Source of the DNA: Chloroflexota bacterium | GTDB taxonomy: Bacteria; Chloroflexota; UBA11872 | Length of the DNA: 39,250 bases | Assembly: GCA_028875175.1 (NCBI GenBank) | Contig: JAPPFO010000090.1 | Location: 876-40,125, forward strand | Direction of reading: 5' to 3' | Shown: piece after piece, positions 1 through 8,067 of the stretch | Layout of the letters: each line of letters starts with the position of its first letter | Position numbering within the stretch: position 1 is the stretch's first letter | Notes under the pieces: generated by a model | Told to the model about the DNA's origin: nothing | What the model saw: only the letters and a program-made list of their open reading frames with translations | The model's database searches: none | Position numbers and translations under genes: made by a program

Positions 1-87
1 TCTCCCCCCCCACTAACATCCCCACAACCCAAAAAAAACCCCCAAACCCCCCCCCCCCCCCCCCCCCCCCGTGGGGGGGGGGGGGGG
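1..87. other. Low-complexity contig end (poly-C / poly-G)
   Basis: The first bases are C- and A-rich low-complexity sequence, followed by an uninterrupted run of 24 C (47-70), then GTG and a run of 15 G in total (73-87). Sequence of normal composition begins after about position 88. A poly-C run facing a poly-G run is what low-quality read ends merged by an assembler look like, and it is unlike the rest of this window. I read this as an assembly edge rather than biology. No gene is supported here. Confidence 0.75.
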
Positions 88-90
88 CCG

Positions 91-183
91 AGAGAGGGTT
101 CCCCCCTTCATCCCCCAGGCGCCAATACGCTCACGGACCGCGCTTCGCGGGCCCGGCCGGTTGACCGCAAGGGCAAGAACTGA
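91..183 (+). CDS. Possible 3' end of an upstream gene (partial; perhaps phytanoyl-CoA dioxygenase family)
   Basis: An open plus-strand frame runs from the low-complexity edge to a TGA at 181-183. Its last residues read HPPGANTLTDRASRARPVD and then RKGKN. The H-x-x-G-x-N-x-x-x-D-R pattern resembles the C-terminal region of phytanoyl-CoA dioxygenase (PhyH) family proteins, Fe(II)/2-oxoglutarate enzymes that I have seen described next to Gfo/Idh/MocA genes in environmental genomes. Only about 30 codons are visible and the 5' part is lost at the contig edge, so the family call is a guess and the frame may not be coding. It would end about 40 bp before the first oxidoreductase. Confidence 0.28.
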   Translation, partial: REGSPLHPPGANTLTDRASRARPVDRKGKN

Positions 184-222
184 TCAATATGACGGGCACC
201 AGAGGTGCGAAAGGCCGTGCGC

Positions 223-1359
223 ATGACCGCTGAGACGTTGAGGGCCGTGGTCGTGGGTTGCGGTGTGGGACGCAACCACGCCGACGCCTACGTGCATTCC
301 GACGCCGCCGAACTGGTGGCGCTCTGCGATATCGACGAAGTCGCCCTGAACCGGGTCGCCGACGCGAACGACGTCGAGGCCCGCTACACCGACTTCGAAA
401 CCATGCTGCGCGAGCAGCAGCCCGACCTGATCAACATCGCCACCGCCCAGCCGCTGCACGCCGAAATGACCATCCTGGCGGCCACGCAGTACACGCCCAA
501 GGGCATCCTCTGCGAGAAGGGCATGGCCAACAACATGGGCGAGGCGCGATCGATGATCGCCGCCTGCGACCGCAACGGCGTCAAGCTGGCCATCGGCCAC
601 GAGTCGCGCTACCTGACCCAGATCCAGGAAGCCCGCGAGCTGATCACCGGCGGCGCCATCGGCACGGTGCGCCTGGCGCACGGCTGGTACGAACAGGGCG
701 GCATGCTCAACCAGATGTGCCACGGCTGCGACCGCGCCCTCTTCATCCTCGGCGACCCCGCGCCGCAATGGGTGATGGGCAACATCCAGCGCAACTCCGA
801 CCGCTGGGAACGCAGTTGGCCCTGCGAGGAAATGGCGATCGGCATCGTCGGATTCGCCGACGGCTCCCGCCTGATCCTGGAAGGCGAAACCCCCGGCGGC
901 GCCCAGGTCGAACAGCACCGGCTGACCTTCGTCGGCGACGAAGGCACGCTCTACGTCCGCACCGAAGGCGAAGTCCGGCCACCGGGTACCGTGCCCGAGG
1001 ATCCAATTGGCCTTCGGATTCAGCGTGGCGACGGCAGTGTCGAGGAGATCGAGTTTCACAACGACCCCTACCTGGACGCCCGCCATCGCGAAATCGACGC
1101 CTTCGCCCGCTGGGCCGGCGGCGAACTGGACGGGCACTACCAGGACGCGCATTTCTGCGTGCAAACGCAGGAGATCCTGATGGCCATCTACGAGTCGGCC
1201 CGCACCCACGGCCTGGTGCAGCTGCCCATGAAGACCCAATCCTCGCCGCTGATCGAGATGATCAACAGCGGCGCGCTGCCGGTGAGCAACCCGGGCTGGC
1301 ACGACATCCGGCACGGCACCAAAATTGCGCCGGTGGATTACGGCGGAGGGAACTCGTGA
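223..1359 (+). CDS. Gfo/Idh/MocA family oxidoreductase, tandem copy 1
   Basis: Predicted cytoplasmic NAD(P)-dependent oxidoreductase acting on a sugar, inositol or similar polyol; the substrate is unknown. The Rossmann start VVVGCGVGRNHADAY is at residues 9-23. The EKP motif of the family reads EKG here (E98, K99, G100), so the lysine is kept but the proline is not. The catalytic HxxD pattern is present as H167-D170. I chose ATG 223 over the in-frame GTG at 205 because AAAGG at 210-214 sits 8 bases before the ATG; this gives 378 residues. The stop overlaps the next start (GTGA, 1356-1359), so the two are probably translationally coupled. It shares long identical stretches with copy 2, for example RYTDFETMLRE. 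Confidence 0.9.
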   Translation: MTAETLRAVVVGCGVGRNHADAYVHSDAAELVALCDIDEVALNRVADANDVEARYTDFETMLREQQPDLINIATAQPLHAEMTILAATQYTPKGILCEKGMANNMGEARSMIAACDRNGVKLAIGHESRYLTQIQEARELITGGAIGTVRLAHGWYEQGGMLNQMCHGCDRALFILGDPAPQWVMGNIQRNSDRWERSWPCEEMAIGIVGFADGSRLILEGETPGGAQVEQHRLTFVGDEGTLYVRTEGEVRPPGTVPEDPIGLRIQRGDGSVEEIEFHNDPYLDARHREIDAFARWAGGELDGHYQDAHFCVQTQEILMAIYESARTHGLVQLPMKTQSSPLIEMINSGALPVSNPGWHDIRHGTKIAPVDYGGGNS

Positions 1360-2444
1360 GCGCCCAACCTCTCCGCGCCGTCATCGTCGGCGGCCACATC
1401 GGCCGCAGCCACGCCCAGGGTTACCTGGCCAGTGACCGAATCGACCTCGTCGCCGTCTGCGACATCGATCCCAACACGCTGGCAGAGTTCGGCGACGAGT
1501 TCGACGTCGAGAACCGCTACACCGACTTCGAGACCATGCTGCGCGAGGAGGAACCGGACCTCGTCAGCATCGGCACGCCGCAGCAACTCCACGCCTCGAT
1601 GACGATCCTGGCGGCAACCCGCTATTCGCCGCGCGCCATCGTTACCGAGAAACCCATGGCCAGCAGCACCGGCGAGGGCTACGCCATGCTGGCGGCCTGT
1701 GAGCGCAACGGCGTGAAGCTGGCCATCGGGCACCAGGGCCGCTGGATGCCGCGGCACGAGAAGGTCCGGCAACTGATCGCCGACGGCGCGATCGGCACGG
1801 TGCTCACCGGCTTTGCCGGGCCGCCCAAGCCGGACGCCGGCCTCATGAACATCGCCACTCACCAGTTGAATTACTGGCAGTACTTGCTGGGCGACCCCAC
1901 GCCGCTTTGGGTGCTGGCCAACGTGCAGCGCCAGACCGACCGCTACGAGCGCGGCTGGCCGGCCGAGGATCTGGCGGGACTGCTGGTGGAGTTCGAAGGC
2001 GGAATCCGCCTCTCAATGGAGAGCGACACGCCGCCGGAAGGCCTGGAGCGGGACCTGCGCGTGATCACCGGAACCGAAGGCGTGATTTGGCTGGCCGGCG
2101 GGACCGCCGGCAACGTCATCCGGCTCCTGCGCCACGGCGCCTCGGGCTGGGAAACCATCGAGGCAAGTGAAGCCGAATTCAGCGACGCACGCACGCTGGA
2201 GCTTGACGCGCTGGCAGCCTGGGCAACCGGCGAGCTCGACGAACACCGCGGCGACGCCAACCTGGCCATCCACACCCTCGAAATCCTGATGGGTATCTAC
2301 GAGTCGGCTCGGACGCACAGCCTGGTTCAACTGCCGCTGAAGACCAAGGGATCGCCGCTGACCGCCATGATCGACGCCGGCGATCTGCCGGTGCGCTATC
2401 CGGGGCACTACGACATCCGCCACAAGTCCGCCACGCCAGACTAG
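1356..2444 (+). CDS. Gfo/Idh/MocA family oxidoreductase, tandem copy 2
   Basis: A 362-residue predicted NAD(P)-dependent oxidoreductase, paralogous to its upstream neighbour. The dinucleotide-binding start is VIVGGHIGRSHAQGY (residues 9-23), and the EKP motif is intact at residues 98-100. The catalytic histidine is kept (H169), but the usual HxxD aspartate is asparagine (THQLN, N172). The start is GTG 1356, with GGAGGG at 1345-1350 five bases upstream and a 4-bp GTGA overlap with copy 1. The frame stays open upstream to 258, but that stretch is antisense-like translation of copy 1 in another frame and is not part of this protein. The C-terminal block ESARTHSLVQLPLKT is shared with copies 1 and 3. 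The substrate cannot be read from sequence. Confidence 0.9.
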   Translation: MSAQPLRAVIVGGHIGRSHAQGYLASDRIDLVAVCDIDPNTLAEFGDEFDVENRYTDFETMLREEEPDLVSIGTPQQLHASMTILAATRYSPRAIVTEKPMASSTGEGYAMLAACERNGVKLAIGHQGRWMPRHEKVRQLIADGAIGTVLTGFAGPPKPDAGLMNIATHQLNYWQYLLGDPTPLWVLANVQRQTDRYERGWPAEDLAGLLVEFEGGIRLSMESDTPPEGLERDLRVITGTEGVIWLAGGTAGNVIRLLRHGASGWETIEASEAEFSDARTLELDALAAWATGELDEHRGDANLAIHTLEILMGIYESARTHSLVQLPLKTKGSPLTAMIDAGDLPVRYPGHYDIRHKSATPD

Positions 2445-2455
2445 GGGCCGCTGAC

Positions 2456-3550
2456 ATGACGACATACCGCGCTGGAGTCATCGGACTGAATCTCGGCCAG
2501 TCGCACGTTCGCGGGTTCGACGAGGCCGACGGAGTCGAGGTCGCGGCGGTCTGCGACATTGACGAATCACGGCTCGAGGAGGTCGCCGACCAGTACGACG
2601 TGGCCGGTCGCTACACCGACGCCGCGGCCATGCTGGAGGCCGAGTCGCTGGACATCGTCAGCGTCACCACCCCGGCGGCGCTGCATCCCATGATGACCCT
2701 GCTGGCCGCGCGCTTCCCCGTGCAGGCGATCATCTCCGAGAAGCCGCTGGCCAACTCGATGGGCGAAGCCGACGCCATGCTGGCGACCTGCAACGCCGCC
2801 GGCATCAAGCTGCTCTGCGGCTACCAGGGCCGCCACATGCCCGCCTTCGAACGCGCCCGCGGGCTGATCGCCGACGGCGCTATCGGCAAGCCGCTTTCGG
2901 TGAAGGTCAACGTCGAAGAAGGCGGCCTGCTCAACCAGGGGTCGCACCTGATCGACCGCGCCCTGTATGTGCTGGGCGACCCTGAACCGCTGTGGGTACT
3001 TGGCCAGGTCCAGCGGGAAACGGACCGCTATGAGCGCGGCTACGTCTGCGAAGACCTCTGCTTCTGCATTGCCGCGGTTGAAGGCGGCGCGCGGATCATC
3101 TACGACAACGACATCGGCCCACACGGCGATCTGGGCAACAGGGCCTTCGTGATCACGGGCGACGACGGCGTTCTGATCGTGGAGCCGGAAGATCCGGCGA
3201 TTTCGATGTCGTTCGGAATCAAGCTCATTTCAGGAAGTCGCGGCGACCTGCACGAGCCCTGGGACGGCGTACCGCCAAACTTCATGCTGGAACAGGCCAA
3301 CGAGCTCGTGGCCTGGCTCAACGGCGACTCCGACGGCCACCGGCAGGACGCCCACCACGCCATCAAGTCGCAGTCGATCCTGATGGGACTCTACGAAAGC
3401 GCGCGCACCCACACGCTGGTCCAGGTACCCATTCAGACCAAGCTGGCGCCGCTGGAAGCCGCGATCAACGAAGGCTCGCTCAAGGTCCGCTACCCGGGCG
3501 CCTACGACATCCGCCGCCCCTACGTCTACGCCAAAGACCAGGTCAGCTAG
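2456..3550 (+). CDS. Gfo/Idh/MocA family oxidoreductase, tandem copy 3
   Basis: A 364-residue predicted NAD(P)-dependent oxidoreductase and the third member of the tandem set. The Rossmann glycine motif is GVIGLNLGQSH (residues 7-17), the EKP motif is intact (E95, K96, P97), and the catalytic pair reads H164/D167 in GSHLIDRAL. The start is ATG 2456, 11 bp after copy 2. It differs more from copies 1 and 2 than they do from each other, but keeps the terminal ESARTHTLVQVP-type block and the closing YPGAYDIRR. The gene ends on TAG inside a CTAG palindrome (3547-3550) that also supplies the stop codon of the convergent gene on the other strand. Confidence 0.9.
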   Translation: MTTYRAGVIGLNLGQSHVRGFDEADGVEVAAVCDIDESRLEEVADQYDVAGRYTDAAAMLEAESLDIVSVTTPAALHPMMTLLAARFPVQAIISEKPLANSMGEADAMLATCNAAGIKLLCGYQGRHMPAFERARGLIADGAIGKPLSVKVNVEEGGLLNQGSHLIDRALYVLGDPEPLWVLGQVQRETDRYERGYVCEDLCFCIAAVEGGARIIYDNDIGPHGDLGNRAFVITGDDGVLIVEPEDPAISMSFGIKLISGSRGDLHEPWDGVPPNFMLEQANELVAWLNGDSDGHRQDAHHAIKSQSILMGLYESARTHTLVQVPIQTKLAPLEAAINEGSLKVRYPGAYDIRRPYVYAKDQVS

Positions 3551-4575
3551 GCGACTTCCTCCGCCACCCCGGTCTCGCCGCAGATGTCCAACAGGGTGTG
3601 ATGGACGGCCCGGTCGTGGGCGTAGCTGAAGCGGGGTTCGCGTTCGCCACGGATGCAGGCCACAAAGTGCTCAACGTCGTCCCGAAACGGCGCTTCGCGG
3701 CCGGTGCCGTAGACCTTCCAGCCGTCCGCCCCGGCGCCGGAACCGCCGCGGTGAATGGCCACGGCCGGCGCGCGGTCGCCGATGGACGCCCACGGGGAGA
3801 CGATGGCCTGGGCCTCGGAACCGTAGACCTCGAAGCTGCGCGGGCGAACCTGCTCGGTTTCCAGGTGGCTGGATTCCAGGGTGGCGATAGCGCTCGGGTA
3901 TTCCAGCACCACGGTGGCGTTGTCAATATATCCCGACTCGACAAAGCGGTCGCAGCGCAGGAACGAGTGGACCGTGGCGGGCGTCCCCAGCACGGCCATC
4001 GCCATGTCCAGCGCGTGCGAACCGAGGTTGTAGAAGATGCCGCCCTCGAAGTAACGGTCGCGTCCGAGATACGTGTCGGCCAAGGGACGATAGGGGCTGC
4101 ACATGTGCGAGCGCACCCGGTAGATGTCGCCGAAGTCGCCGCGATCCACCATGTCCAGCATGCGCCGGAAGTGCGGCGTCAGGCGGTTGTTGTAGCCCAT
4201 CTGAAAGAGCAGGCCGGACGACTCGGCAAGGCCGATCAGCTCGTCCACGTGGGCGTGGGTCCAGCCGCAGGCCTTTTCCATGAGCAGGTGTTTGCCGGCC
4301 TGTAGCGCGCGGCGGGCATACGAAGGGTTCTGACGCTCGGCGCCGCCGATCAGAATTCCCAGGACGGCTGGATCGTCGAGCAGCCGGCTGATGTCGTCGA
4401 CGTATGGCAAGCCCGCCGAGTTCGGCTCGGACTCCCTGGCCGCGCGAGCATCGGCGCAGGGTTCGTAGACGCCGGCAAGGTCGATGTCTTGCAGGTCGCG
4501 CAGCCAGCGCAGCTTGCCAGGCGCGTGCCCGTGTTGCGCGCCCAGCATTCCCAATCGCACGGGTTGCTTGCTCAT
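3547..4575 (-). CDS. Gfo/Idh/MocA family oxidoreductase (LanC-coupled)
   Basis: A 342-residue predicted NAD(P)-dependent dehydrogenase of the Gfo/Idh/MocA family, distinct from the tandem set. The N-terminal motif is RLGMLGAQHGHAPGK (residues 7-21). The lysine of the EKP motif is present as E100-K101-A102, without the proline, and the catalytic HxxD is H187-D190 in LGSHALDMA. GGIFYNLGSH matches the family's conserved block before that histidine. The ATG at 4575 overlaps the stop of the upstream LanC-like gene by 4 bp (ATGA), implying coupled translation and perhaps a shared pathway. It converges on tandem copy 3 with a shared CTAG, so no terminator hairpin can lie between them. The substrate is unknown. 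Confidence 0.88.
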   Translation of the reverse strand: MSKQPVRLGMLGAQHGHAPGKLRWLRDLQDIDLAGVYEPCADARAARESEPNSAGLPYVDDISRLLDDPAVLGILIGGAERQNPSYARRALQAGKHLLMEKACGWTHAHVDELIGLAESSGLLFQMGYNNRLTPHFRRMLDMVDRGDFGDIYRVRSHMCSPYRPLADTYLGRDRYFEGGIFYNLGSHALDMAMAVLGTPATVHSFLRCDRFVESGYIDNATVVLEYPSAIATLESSHLETEQVRPRSFEVYGSEAQAIVSPWASIGDRAPAVAIHRGGSGAGADGWKVYGTGREAPFRDDVEHFVACIRGEREPRFSYAHDRAVHHTLLDICGETGVAEEVA

Positions 4576-5786
4576 GGGGTGCGCTCCGAAGCCTCAGGCG
4601 GACGAACCATCAGCGGCATCTGAACCTCCTCGGGACGGGCCAGGCGCAGAAAAAAGTGGCCCAACCCGGATGATCCCAGCATGAAGTCCGGGCTGTAGTT
4701 GCCCGGCTCGTCCCCGGGCCAGCGCACTTCGCCGTCACGCTCCTCGCGATAGGCCATGGCGGCGTCGCCGAAGTCCCGCGCGTGGGACACCCATGACTCG
4801 TCGCCACCCACCCGCGCGAGTTCGATGAACAATTCCGCGTTCCCGGCCAAGCCGTGGCACTGGCTGGGGTTGTTGCGGACATCGCCGGCGGCCAACGTCG
4901 CCTGGGCGCAGCGCTCGGCAAATCGGCGCAGGTCGTCGTCGTCGAAGGTCTCCGCCGCGCGTGCCGCGAACAGCCCGATCCCCGGCGCCCCGTGGCACCA
5001 CTGCACGCGCGGACGGTGCGGATCGCCCGGCCAGCGGTTCCAGAAGATGCCGCGCTCGTCTTCCAGCGCGACCGCCTCGATCCAATTCCAGGCGTCGTAC
5101 ACAAGGTTCTTGATGGCGTCGTCGCCCGTAAATCGCCAAAGCTCCGCCAGCGCATAGGCGATGCCGCTGGCTCCGTGGACGAACCCCGCACTAAACCGAA
5201 CCTGCCCTTCGCGGTGCCAGTCCCAGCGCGCTCCTTCGTCGTCGCATTCGACGGTGCGGGTTATGTGGTCACCGGCCTTCACCGCGGCATCCAGCACGCT
5301 CTGATCTGCTGCGACCTGATACAGGCGCAGCAGAAAGATCACACTGCCGGCCGATCCGCTCAGTACATGCGCGTCCGGCCAGGACGCGCGAGCCACTGCG
5401 CGGGCCCGCGCCTGCGCGTCCCGCAGCCAGCGTTCGCGTCCTGTCGCCTCAAACAGGTGCAGGCACATCTGGCCGTGGCCCGACATGCCGAAGTACATGC
5501 CCGCGTCGGCGGATGGATCCCTGAGTTCAGGCTTGGACTGGCCCTCCACCCACATCGCCGCCGCTTCGGCCACTTCGCGGGCCTTGGGATCGCTGGTGAC
5601 GCGGAACAGGTCGGCAAACAGAAATACCACGCCGGCCGTCCCGCCAAAGACGCCGGTGGAGTACTGCGGCTTGCCGGTATAGCTGCGAGTCTCCCAGCGC
5701 GCGCCGCCGACGGCGGGACGGGCCAGCGCCGCGATGCTGTCGGCCACGCTCTGGGCGGCCACAAGGAATCGATCCTCGTCAGGCAT
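4572..5786 (-). CDS. Stand-alone LanC-like (lanthionine synthetase C family) protein
   Basis: A 404-residue alpha/alpha-toroid protein of the LanC-like family. LanC cyclases of lanthipeptide pathways bind zinc through a Cys and a Cys-His pair and use a nearby His. Here the matching residues are all visible: H204 in FVHGASG, C264 in WCHGAPG and C310-H311 in QCHGLAG. Repeated glycine-rich turns (GVFGGTAGV, GMSGHGQ, LSGSAGS) fit the toroid. ATG 5786 is chosen because AGGATGG lies just upstream; ATG 5792 and a TTG at 5849 are alternatives. No dehydratase (LanB or LanM type) and no precursor peptide is visible nearby. The downstream gene is a coupled Gfo/Idh/MocA oxidoreductase, so a role in sugar or small-molecule chemistry, or a sugar-processing toroid fold, is as likely as lanthipeptide cyclization. 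Confidence 0.8.
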   Translation of the reverse strand: MPDEDRFLVAAQSVADSIAALARPAVGGARWETRSYTGKPQYSTGVFGGTAGVVFLFADLFRVTSDPKAREVAEAAAMWVEGQSKPELRDPSADAGMYFGMSGHGQMCLHLFEATGRERWLRDAQARARAVARASWPDAHVLSGSAGSVIFLLRLYQVAADQSVLDAAVKAGDHITRTVECDDEGARWDWHREGQVRFSAGFVHGASGIAYALAELWRFTGDDAIKNLVYDAWNWIEAVALEDERGIFWNRWPGDPHRPRVQWCHGAPGIGLFAARAAETFDDDDLRRFAERCAQATLAAGDVRNNPSQCHGLAGNAELFIELARVGGDESWVSHARDFGDAAMAYREERDGEVRWPGDEPGNYSPDFMLGSSGLGHFFLRLARPEEVQMPLMVRPPEASERTP

Positions 5787-5902
5787 GGCCATCCTGCGGG
5801 TTGCACACACCCTCACGGTAGCCGATTTCGGGCGACGAACACGCGACAAGCCGCCGCCGGGCGCGTAGTCTCACCGGACGACGCGAGGGGCTCGAGACAC
5901 CA
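5787..5902. promoter_or_regulatory. Divergent intergenic region between the LanC-like gene and the aminotransferase operon
   Basis: This 116-bp gap separates divergently transcribed genes, so it should hold promoters for both directions. I see no convincing sigma-70 -35/-10 pair. A TTGCAC near 5805 has no good -10 at the right distance. GAGGGG at about 5885 could be the ribosome binding site for the plus-strand aminotransferase, although its spacing is long. The call rests on gene orientation alone. Confidence 0.35.
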
Positions 5903-7285
5903 ATGCAAGACGTGAAGCTGCCCGACACACCAATCACGGAGGCCTACCCGGGCCTGAACAACCTGGTTGTCGATTTCAACCAGATGAAGACCTTCCTGGA
6001 CGACCCGCTGGTACTGGTGGAGGGCGACGGCGTGCGCATTCGCGACCACGCCGGGCAGTGGTACATCGACGGGCTATCCGGCGTGGCGGCGGTACAGCTG
6101 GGGCACCGAAACCAGGGCATCATTGAGGCGATGCGCGCGCAACTCGATCGCATCGCGCTGGCGCTACCGCTTTACGCGTCGACCGAGCCGGCGATCGAGC
6201 TGGCCAAGCGGCTGGCGGAGGTGACGCCTGAGCCGCTGATTCACGTCAAGTTCACCACCGGCGGCTCGGAAGCGAATGAGACTGCGTTCAAGATCGCCCG
6301 TCAGTACCACGCGCAAACCGGCAACCCGGGCAAATACAAGGTGATCTCGCGGTACAAGAGCTACCACGGCGCCACCATGGGCGCCCTGGCCGCCAGCGGC
6401 GGCGCCTCCCGCAAGCTGCCGTACGAGCCCTTTCCCACCGGTTTCGTGCACGTGCACCCGCCGGACTGCTACCGCTGCCCGTTTGGGATGACCTATCCCG
6501 ACTGCGGCGTGCGTTGCGCGGAAATCGTGGACGAGGTCATCGTGGGCGAGGGCCCGGAAACGGTGGCCGCTCTGATTGCGGACCCGGTTGTCATGTCAGC
6601 CGAGGGCCTGATCGCGCCTCCACCGGAGTACTTCAAGATCCTGCGCGAGATCTGCGACCGCCATAACGTGCTGCTGATCTTTGACGAGATCATCACGGGC
6701 TTCGGGCGGCTCGGGGAGTTGTTCGCGGCGGACGTCTACGAGACCTGCCCGGACATCATGTCGGTCGGCAAGGGCATCAGCGGCGGCTACGCGGCGCTGG
6801 CGGCGGTGATGATGACGGAGCGCGTAGCCGATGCGTTCTGGGGCGACCTGGCCGACGGGGTGCACTTCAACGCGGGACACACCTACTCCGGCAACCCGGT
6901 GGCCTGCGCGGCCGGATTGGAAGCCGTGCGCCAGATCGTCGATGGCGGCGCGCTGGACAACGGCCGCGAGCGCGGCAAACAGCTGCGCGCGGGTCTGGAC
7001 GAACTGGAATCCCGCTACGAACAGATCGGGCGCGTGGACGGCCACGGCATGTTGCAGGGCGTGGAGTTCGTCAGCGACCGGGCATCGCGCTCGGCGTATC
7101 CGGTTTCCAACCTCCTCTGCCGCGCGGTGGGCCAGACCGCCAAGCGAAATGGACTCATCGCGCGCATGGGCGACCACACCTATGTGCTCGCTCCTCCCCT
7201 GGTTTCAACCGAGGAAGAGATCGACGAGATGCTGGACATCCTGGACGCGTCGATCGCGGAGACCCTAGAAACCTTCGAGGAGTGA
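5903..7285 (+). CDS. Class III (PLP-dependent) aminotransferase
   Basis: A 460-residue fold-type I, class III aminotransferase that would transfer an amino group between an amine or amino acid and a keto acid or aldehyde. The expected elements are in order: phosphate-binding GGSEANE (about 120-126), SYHGATMGA (153-161), the cofactor aspartate in FDEIITGFGRLG (D261) and the PLP lysine in SVGKGISGG (K290). Four cysteines in CYRCPF and CGVRC (C189, C192, C201, C205) form a pattern I have seen in other members. Length is normal. The stop overlaps the start of the next gene (GTGA, 7282-7285), so it is probably in an operon with the methyltransferase. The amine substrate is not evident. Confidence 0.92.
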   Translation: MQDVKLPDTPITEAYPGLNNLVVDFNQMKTFLDDPLVLVEGDGVRIRDHAGQWYIDGLSGVAAVQLGHRNQGIIEAMRAQLDRIALALPLYASTEPAIELAKRLAEVTPEPLIHVKFTTGGSEANETAFKIARQYHAQTGNPGKYKVISRYKSYHGATMGALAASGGASRKLPYEPFPTGFVHVHPPDCYRCPFGMTYPDCGVRCAEIVDEVIVGEGPETVAALIADPVVMSAEGLIAPPPEYFKILREICDRHNVLLIFDEIITGFGRLGELFAADVYETCPDIMSVGKGISGGYAALAAVMMTERVADAFWGDLADGVHFNAGHTYSGNPVACAAGLEAVRQIVDGGALDNGRERGKQLRAGLDELESRYEQIGRVDGHGMLQGVEFVSDRASRSAYPVSNLLCRAVGQTAKRNGLIARMGDHTYVLAPPLVSTEEEIDEMLDILDASIAETLETFEE

Positions 7286-8022
7286 GCCAGGCGGCGTTTG
7301 ACGACCGTGTGGCCGCCTACGCGCAGTCACCGACCCATCGCGAAGGCCCGACCCTGGACCTTACGCGTGCGTTTGCCCGGGCGCACCCGGGCGACCTGGT
7401 GCTGGATGTGAGCACGGGCACCGGGTTTACCGCCCATGCCCTGGCCGCTACACCCACTCTCGTTGTGGCTGCGGATATCGCTCCCAACATGCTGCGGCAC
7501 ACGCGCGCAGCCGCGCCATGCGAGGTTCGCGTTGTCCAAACCGACACGCACACCCTGGCGTTCGCCGATCGGACTTTCGACGTGGTGACGTGCCGCCATG
7601 CGTTCCATCACTACCAGGACGGTCGCACCGCCCTGGGCGAAATGACGCGCGTGGTTCGGCCGGGCGGACGGGTAGTCATCACCGATACGATCTCGCCAGA
7701 CGACGCCCATGTCGCCGAGGCCATGCACGAAATCGAGTCGCTCCGCGACCCGTCGCACGTCTGCAACCGGTACGCGGGCCAAATCCTGGATCTCATGGCT
7801 GACGTCGGGCTCAGCATTGAACGCAACACGGGCACGCGCACCGCGCAGGATTTCGACGGCTGGTGCAGCCGAACCGGCGTTTCCGATGACCTTCGGCAGC
7901 AGCTCTGGCGGGCCTTTACCGAAGACACAAGGGTCCGCGCGGCGTTCGATGCCCGCGAGACCGGTGACGGCCGCCGGTTTAACTGGCCGGTCCTGGTCGC
8001 GGCGGGGGTGCGGCGCACCTAG
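7282..8022 (+). CDS. SAM-dependent methyltransferase (class I, UbiE-like/Methyltransf_11)
   Basis: A 246-residue class I SAM-dependent methyltransferase. Motif I is LVLDVSTGTGFTAHA (about 39-53), followed by the acidic end of strand 2 in AADIAPNML, then CRHAFHHYQDG and RVVRPGGRVVITDT, the pattern of UbiE/MenG-like small-molecule methyltransferases. The start is GTG 7282, overlapping the aminotransferase stop by 4 bp, with GAGGAG directly before it. The substrate is unknown; coupling to an aminotransferase suggests it methylates a related amine or acid. It is unlikely to be the quinone enzyme itself, because it sits away from any quinone genes. Confidence 0.85.
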   Translation: MSQAAFDDRVAAYAQSPTHREGPTLDLTRAFARAHPGDLVLDVSTGTGFTAHALAATPTLVVAADIAPNMLRHTRAAAPCEVRVVQTDTHTLAFADRTFDVVTCRHAFHHYQDGRTALGEMTRVVRPGGRVVITDTISPDDAHVAEAMHEIESLRDPSHVCNRYAGQILDLMADVGLSIERNTGTRTAQDFDGWCSRTGVSDDLRQQLWRAFTEDTRVRAAFDARETGDGRRFNWPVLVAAGVRRT

Positions 8023-8067
8023 GCTCGGATACGATGCGGCAGGAGCCGCGCTCCGGGGGATGACGAC

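Noticed and set aside
184..1314. Long open minus-strand frame opposite the first oxidoreductase
   Set aside because: It is a shadow of the plus-strand Gfo/Idh/MocA gene, rich in His, Val and Ala with no motif.
258..1355. Upstream in-frame extension of oxidoreductase copy 2
   Set aside because: The extra residues are mostly Arg, Pro and Gly from the wrong frame of copy 1; GTG 1356 with GGAGGG fits the family length.
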